Origin: Alloalcanivorax xiamenensis | GTDB lineage: Bacteria; Pseudomonadota; Gammaproteobacteria; Pseudomonadales; Alcanivoracaceae | DNA: 64,000 nt | NCBI RefSeq assembly: GCF_009846745.1 | Contig: NZ_AQPF01000017.1 | Location: forward strand, 13,394-77,393 | Direction of reading: 5' to 3' | Shown here: positions 60,168 to 64,000 of the stretch, piece after piece | How positions within the stretch are numbered: the first letter of the stretch is position 1 | Layout: every line of letters begins with the position of its first letter | Notes under the pieces: model-generated | Told to the model about the DNA's origin: nothing | Databases searched by the model: none | The model's input: the letters and a program-made list of their open reading frames with translations, nothing else | Program-made: the position numbers and the translations under genes

Positions 60168-63100
60168 TCACGGCGCTTTCCCATTCCCCGCCAAATGCGC
60201 CAGCAGCTGTTCCACCAGTTCGACCCGTTCATCGGCGGTTTCCGACGGCAATTGGAAACGCAGGGTGTGGGCGCCTTCCAGGCGGTAGCGGTTGGGCGCG
60301 TTCTGCATCAGTTTGACCACGGTGAGCGGGTCCACCGGGGTGCGTTCGGCGAATTCCAGTTTGCCGCCGGCGGCGTTGGCGTCCACCCGGGTGATGGCCA
60401 GGGCATCGGCGCGTTGGCGTAGTTCGGTGATGCGGAACAAAGTTTTCACCGGTTCCGGCAGCAGGCCGAAACGGTCGATCATTTCCACCTGCAATTCCCG
60501 TAACTGGTCGCCGGTTTTGCAGCCGGCGATGCGCTTGTACAGGGTCAGGCGGGTGAACACATCCGGCAGGTAGTCTTCCGGGATCAGGGCCGGCACCCTC
60601 AGGTTCACTTCCGGGCCGCCGGACAATGGCTTGGCGGTGTCCGGTTGCTCGCCGCGCTTGAGCGCCTCCACCGCTTGTTCAAGCATTTCCATATAGAGTG
60701 TGAAACCGATGGTTTCCATGTTGCCGTGCTGTTCTTCTCCGAGCAGTTCGCCGGCGCCGCGGATTTCCAGATCCTGGCTGGCAAGCACGAAGCCGGCGCC
60801 CAGATCGGTGGCTTGTTCAATGGCTTCCAGCCTTTTCAGCGCGTCCTTGGTCATCGCCTTGGGGGACGGGGTGACCAGATAGGCGTAGGCCTGGTGGTGG
60901 CTGCGGCCGACCCGTCCCCGCAGTTGGTGCAACTGCGCCAGGCCGAGCTTGTCGGCGCGCTCGATGATGATGGTGTTGGCGCTGGGCACGTCGATGCCGG
61001 TTTCAATAATGGTGGTGCATACCAGCACGTTGAAACGACGATGGTAGAAGTCGCCCATCACCGCTTCCAGTTCCCGTTCGCGCATCTGGCCGTGGGCGAT
61101 GCCGACCCGCGCGTCCGGCACCAGCGACCGGATCTGTTCGGCGGCGCGGCTCATGGTGTCGATATCGTTGTGCAAGTAGTAGACCTGGCCGCCACGCAGT
61201 AACTCCCGCAGGATCGCTTCCTTGAGAGCGGTGTCGTCCCGCTGCCGTACAAAGGTTTTCACCGACAGGCGCCGCTGCGGTGGCGTGGCGATGATGGAGA
61301 TGTCGCGCATGCCGCTGAGCGCCATGTTCAAGGTGCGTGGGATCGGGGTGGCGGTGAGGGTGAGGATGTCGCACTCGGCGCGCATTTCCTTGAGCCGCTC
61401 TTTGTGGCGCACGCCGAAACGGTGCTCCTCATCGACGATGATCAAGCCCAGGTCCTTGAAGCCAACACTTTCCTGCAGCAACTGATGGGTGCCGACAACG
61501 ATATCCACTTTGCCCTCGGCAAGCCGTTCCAGCACCTGGCTTTTTTCCTTGGCGCCGCGGAATCGGGACAGCACCTCGATCTGTACCGGCCAGTCGGCGA
61601 AGCGGTCGACGAAAGACTCGTAATGCTGCTGGGCGAGCAGGGTGGTGGGGACCAGGACCGCCACCTGAGTACCGTTCTGGACGGCGGCGAAGGCGGCGCG
61701 CATGGCCACTTCGGTCTTGCCGAAACCGACATCGCCGCACACCAGCCGGTCCATCGGCTTTTGCCGCTGCATGTCGGCCAGTACCGCGTTGATGGCGTTT
61801 TCCTGGTCCGGGGTTTCCTCGAACGGGAAGCCGCTGGCGAAGCGCTGATAATCCTCTTGTTCCAGCGGGAAGGCCCGGCCTTCGCGTGCCTCGCGACGGG
61901 CGTAGGTGTTGAGCAACTCCGCCGCCACATCGTTGATTTTTTCCGCGGCTTTTTGCCGCGCCTTGCTCCATTGCTCACTGCCCAGACGATTCAGTGGCGG
62001 GTGCTCGCCGCCGCCGTAGCGGCTGATCAGATGCAATGAGGACACCGGCACGTAAAGCTTGTCGCCGCCGGCGTATTCCAGCAGCAGAAATTCGTGGGGC
62101 TGGTGATCCACGGTCATGTGCACCAGGCCCTGATAGCGGCCGACGCCGTGGTCCAGGTGCACCACCGGAGCGCCAATGGTGAGCTCGCCCAGGGAGCGGA
62201 CCGCCAGATCCTGGCCGCTGTCCTCGCTGGTGCGGCGCCGCCGCCGTTGCATGATCCGCTCGCCGTACAGTTCGCTTTCGCTGACCACCAGCAAATCGTG
62301 GTCCGGCGCGTAAAAGCCGGCGTCCAACTCGCCCCGGGTCAGATTCCAGCGCTCGGGGGCGTCGAGAAAGTCCCGCCAGCCTTCTTTCAATGCCGGTTGG
62401 ATCGAGACCTTTTGCATCAGTTCGAGCAGCGCCTCGCGGCGTCCGGCGGTTTCCGCCACCACCAGGATGCGGGTGTCCGGGTGAGCATCGGAGAAAGTAT
62501 GCAAGGGCGCCAGTACATTGCCGCTGCGCGGGTCGGCGGCAAGTCGGGGCGAGGGCGCCAGGTTGAATGTCAGTGCCTGTTCGGAGTCGCGCACCCGGGC
62601 GCGGGGCAGGGTTTTCCAGGCGCCGGCCAACTCGTCCGGGCGCAGGAACAGGCTGTGCGGCGGCAGCACCGGCCGGCGGATATCGTGGCGGCGGGATTCA
62701 TAGCGCTGATTGACTTCGTCCCAGAAGTGGTTGGCGGCCTCTTCGCATTCGGCCAGTTCCACCACCCGGGCGTTGGCCGGCAGGTAATCGAACAAAGTGG
62801 CCAATTGATCGAAGAACAGCGGCAGATAGTATTCCAGCCCCGGGCTGGCGATGCCTTCGGACACTTCTTCATAGAGCGGTACTTTTCTGGGCTCCACATC
62901 GAAGGTTTCACGGAAGGCGCCGCGGAAATGGCGGATGCCGTCCTGGCTGAGCGGGTACTCCGCCGCCGGCAGCAGATTGATGTCCTGGACCTGTCCGGTG
63001 GAGCGCTGGGTCTCCGGGTCGAACAGACGCAGGGATTCGATGTCCTGGTCGAACAGTTCCACCCGGAACGGCTGCGTCGCGCCCATGGGGAAAATGTCCA

Positions 63101-63617
63101 TGATGGCGCCGCGCACGGCGAACTCGCCGTGCTCGTAGACGTTGTCGCGCTGCCGGTAGCCGCAGGCCACCAGTTGCTGGCGGGTGGCTTCCATGTCGAA
63201 GGTGTCATTGACCTTGAGCTGGAAATGATTGCCATTGATATGGATCGGCGGCGCCAGCCGCTGCATCAGGGTGTTCACCGGTACCACCAGAACGCCGCCA
63301 CGGGCCTGGCCGAGCCAGTGCAGCGCCTGGATGCGGTCGCTGACGATGTCCTGGTGGGGACTGAACAGATCGTAGGGCAGGGTTTCCCAGTCCGGAAACA
63401 GCCGCACCGGCACTTCCCGGTCCGCCAGATAAAAGGACAGGGAGTCCGCCAGTTGCTGGGCACGGTTGCTGGACGGCGCGGCCACCAACAGCAGGCCCTC
63501 CTCGCGGCGGGCCAGTTCCGCCAGTACCGCCGCCAGACCACCGGCGCCGGGATCGCGCCAGTCGCGGTAGTGTTCACGTCCAGTGGAAAACAGGGAAGAA
63601 TCGGGTAACAGGGTCAT
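60168..63617 (-). CDS. mfd: Transcription-repair coupling factor Mfd
   Basis: 1149-aa ATPase that removes stalled RNA polymerase and recruits UvrA. The N-terminal UvrB-like domains, the RNA polymerase-interacting region (APVVHLDHGVGRYQG), Walker A CGDVGFGKTEVAMRA at about residues 622-632, the DEEH box (VDEEHRFGV) and helicase motif RGRVGRSHHQAYAYL are all present. ATG 63617 (MTLLPDSSLFS) has GGAGG upstream and gives the family length; the in-frame extension up to 63821 runs through repeat DNA and is rejected. In P. aeruginosa mfd lies near the lexA-nagZ region too. Confidence 0.96.
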   Translation of the reverse strand: MTLLPDSSLFSTGREHYRDWRDPGAGGLAAVLAELARREEGLLLVAAPSSNRAQQLADSLSFYLADREVPVRLFPDWETLPYDLFSPHQDIVSDRIQALHWLGQARGGVLVVPVNTLMQRLAPPIHINGNHFQLKVNDTFDMEATRQQLVACGYRQRDNVYEHGEFAVRGAIMDIFPMGATQPFRVELFDQDIESLRLFDPETQRSTGQVQDINLLPAAEYPLSQDGIRHFRGAFRETFDVEPRKVPLYEEVSEGIASPGLEYYLPLFFDQLATLFDYLPANARVVELAECEEAANHFWDEVNQRYESRRHDIRRPVLPPHSLFLRPDELAGAWKTLPRARVRDSEQALTFNLAPSPRLAADPRSGNVLAPLHTFSDAHPDTRILVVAETAGRREALLELMQKVSIQPALKEGWRDFLDAPERWNLTRGELDAGFYAPDHDLLVVSESELYGERIMQRRRRRTSEDSGQDLAVRSLGELTIGAPVVHLDHGVGRYQGLVHMTVDHQPHEFLLLEYAGGDKLYVPVSSLHLISRYGGGEHPPLNRLGSEQWSKARQKAAEKINDVAAELLNTYARREAREGRAFPLEQEDYQRFASGFPFEETPDQENAINAVLADMQRQKPMDRLVCGDVGFGKTEVAMRAAFAAVQNGTQVAVLVPTTLLAQQHYESFVDRFADWPVQIEVLSRFRGAKEKSQVLERLAEGKVDIVVGTHQLLQESVGFKDLGLIIVDEEHRFGVRHKERLKEMRAECDILTLTATPIPRTLNMALSGMRDISIIATPPQRRLSVKTFVRQRDDTALKEAILRELLRGGQVYYLHNDIDTMSRAAEQIRSLVPDARVGIAHGQMRERELEAVMGDFYHRRFNVLVCTTIIETGIDVPSANTIIIERADKLGLAQLHQLRGRVGRSHHQAYAYLVTPSPKAMTKDALKRLEAIEQATDLGAGFVLASQDLEIRGAGELLGEEQHGNMETIGFTLYMEMLEQAVEALKRGEQPDTAKPLSGGPEVNLRVPALIPEDYLPDVFTRLTLYKRIAGCKTGDQLRELQVEMIDRFGLLPEPVKTLFRITELRQRADALAITRVDANAAGGKLEFAERTPVDPLTVVKLMQNAPNRYRLEGAHTLRFQLPSETADERVELVEQLLAHLAGNGKAP

Positions 63618-63688
63618 CAAGGGCCTCCAGCGCGGGCGCATTGTAGCAGGGGCGGGGCGGAGGGACACGCCGGACGCCGGGCGCCGGA

Positions 63689-63730
63689 CGCTAAAGTCAA
63701 AACCTGGGGCTGCGGGCATTGCGGAAATAA
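63689..63730 (+). repeat. Repeat C, copy 2 (42 bp)
   Basis: CGCTAAAGTCAAAACC followed by a near-identical 26 bases as at 8230-8271 (about four mismatches). GGACGCCGGGCGCCGGACGC lies just before it. Confidence 0.8.
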
Positions 63731-63771
63731 AAAATTGCCGGGAGCAATTTTTAACGTTGCTTGGCGACGGC
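63727..63771. repeat. Repeat D, hairpin direct repeat copy 1
   Basis: 45 bases starting ATAAAAAATTGCC, repeated at 63801 with one mismatch. The middle AAAAATTGC-CGGGA-GCAATTTTT is a 9-bp stem that could act as a terminator on either strand. Confidence 0.88.
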
Positions 63772-63800
63772 CCGAAGGGTGACCGCCATGGACGGCGGTC

Positions 63801-63845
63801 ATAAAAAATTGCCGGGAGCAATTTTTAACGTTGCTCGGCGACGGC
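63801..63845. repeat. Repeat D, hairpin direct repeat copy 2
   Basis: Second copy of the 45-base unit. Between the copies GACCGCC-ATGGAC-GGCGGTC (63781-63800) forms another hairpin. Confidence 0.88.
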
Positions 63846-63890
63846 TTCCCGTATTCCTCGGTTACCTCGAAGATACCCTTTCAGAGGTGG

Positions 63891-64000
63891 CTACAGCGCT
63901 GCTGTGGGAAGAGGCCCGAGTGGCGCTCCGCTTGGTCGCGAATGCCCTGGGCCGTTGGCGATTCGCTTGCCAGCAAGCTTCCCACAGCGGCGCTGTAGCC
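63891..64000. repeat. REP-like inverted pair R10 at the right edge
   Basis: GGCTACAGCGCTGCTGTGGG and its inverse CCCACAGCGGCGCTGTAGCC frame about 65 bases. It may continue past the window end. Confidence 0.8.

Larger units (their letters stand above)
63618..64000. other. Repeat-filled region upstream of mfd
   Basis: No gene seen in these 383 bases. It holds repeat C copy 2, two hairpin direct repeats and a REP pair at the right edge, plus the mfd ribosome site. No clear promoter was recognised. Confidence 0.6.

Noticed and set aside
62094..63608. 504-aa plus-strand ORF inside mfd
   Set aside because: It is antisense to a well-supported Mfd; composition is typical of a shadow frame.
63618..63821. 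Longer Mfd starting at 63821
   Set aside because: The extra 68 codons lie in repeats C and D, and GGAGG sits directly before ATG 63617.

Overview
The window is a stretch of GC-rich gammaproteobacterial chromosome. Gene content and order resemble Pseudomonas aeruginosa in several blocks (atu cluster; pyrD-rmf-rlmKL; lexA-topA-psrA-nagZ-mtnP-mfd). The dense catabolic content and the repeats suggest a marine hydrocarbon or lipid degrader of the Alcanivorax/Pseudomonadales type. That placement is inference; there is no rRNA here. I saw no transposase, integrase, prophage or CRISPR array. All calls were made by eye from the sequence.

Region 1 (1-10.2 kb, minus strand) is an acyclic-terpene-utilisation type cluster in the order atuA-atuB-atuC-atuD-atuE-atuF-atuH, with atuG missing. 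It would carboxylate and beta-oxidise citronellyl/geranyl-CoA. atuA has a frameshift near its 3' end, and atuE lies between two inverted copies of a roughly 150-bp repeat.

Region 2 (10.3-21.4 kb) is a catabolic cassette under a divergent LysR regulator: class III CoA-transferase, TauD-type dioxygenase, fused TRAP permease, TAXI receptor, porin, GMC oxidoreductase and aldehyde dehydrogenase. Together they suggest uptake and oxidation of an unidentified organic acid or alcohol. Just beyond it is a TetR regulator whose upstream region carries the same 14-bp near-palindrome as the atuA upstream region. I infer that this is the atu repressor, separated from its target by the cassette.

Region 3 (22.2-39.4 kb) holds housekeeping genes: tRNA-Val and tRNA-Asp with promoter and terminator, a 35-aa acidic mini-protein, a coiled-coil protein, a double-cNMP/rhodanese protein, nadK, a yeaC-like gene, pepN, a DUF1329 gene, pyrD, a large lipoprotein, rmf, rlmKL, a glutaredoxin-like gene, tatD and a DUF1499 gene.

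Region 4 (39.4-53.7 kb) holds SOS, topology, lipid-control and recycling genes: lexA with an SOS box, a cNMP protein, uspA, topA, a DUF6586 gene, a CNNM/CBS protein, psrA with its own operators, an L,D-transpeptidase-like gene, nagZ, an MscS channel, hpt, mtnP, a DUF72 gene and an unrecognised gene.

Region 5 (53.6-64 kb) is a minus-strand branched-chain 2-oxoacid dehydrogenase operon (leucine-type dehydrogenase, E1alpha, E1beta, E2, no E3) with a decayed ORF downstream, then a YhiN-type flavoprotein and mfd.

Intergenic DNA is rich in repeats: REP-like inverted pairs, degenerate heptanucleotide arrays often next to them, a 14-copy heptamer array touching the tatD stop codon, and two other dispersed repeat types.
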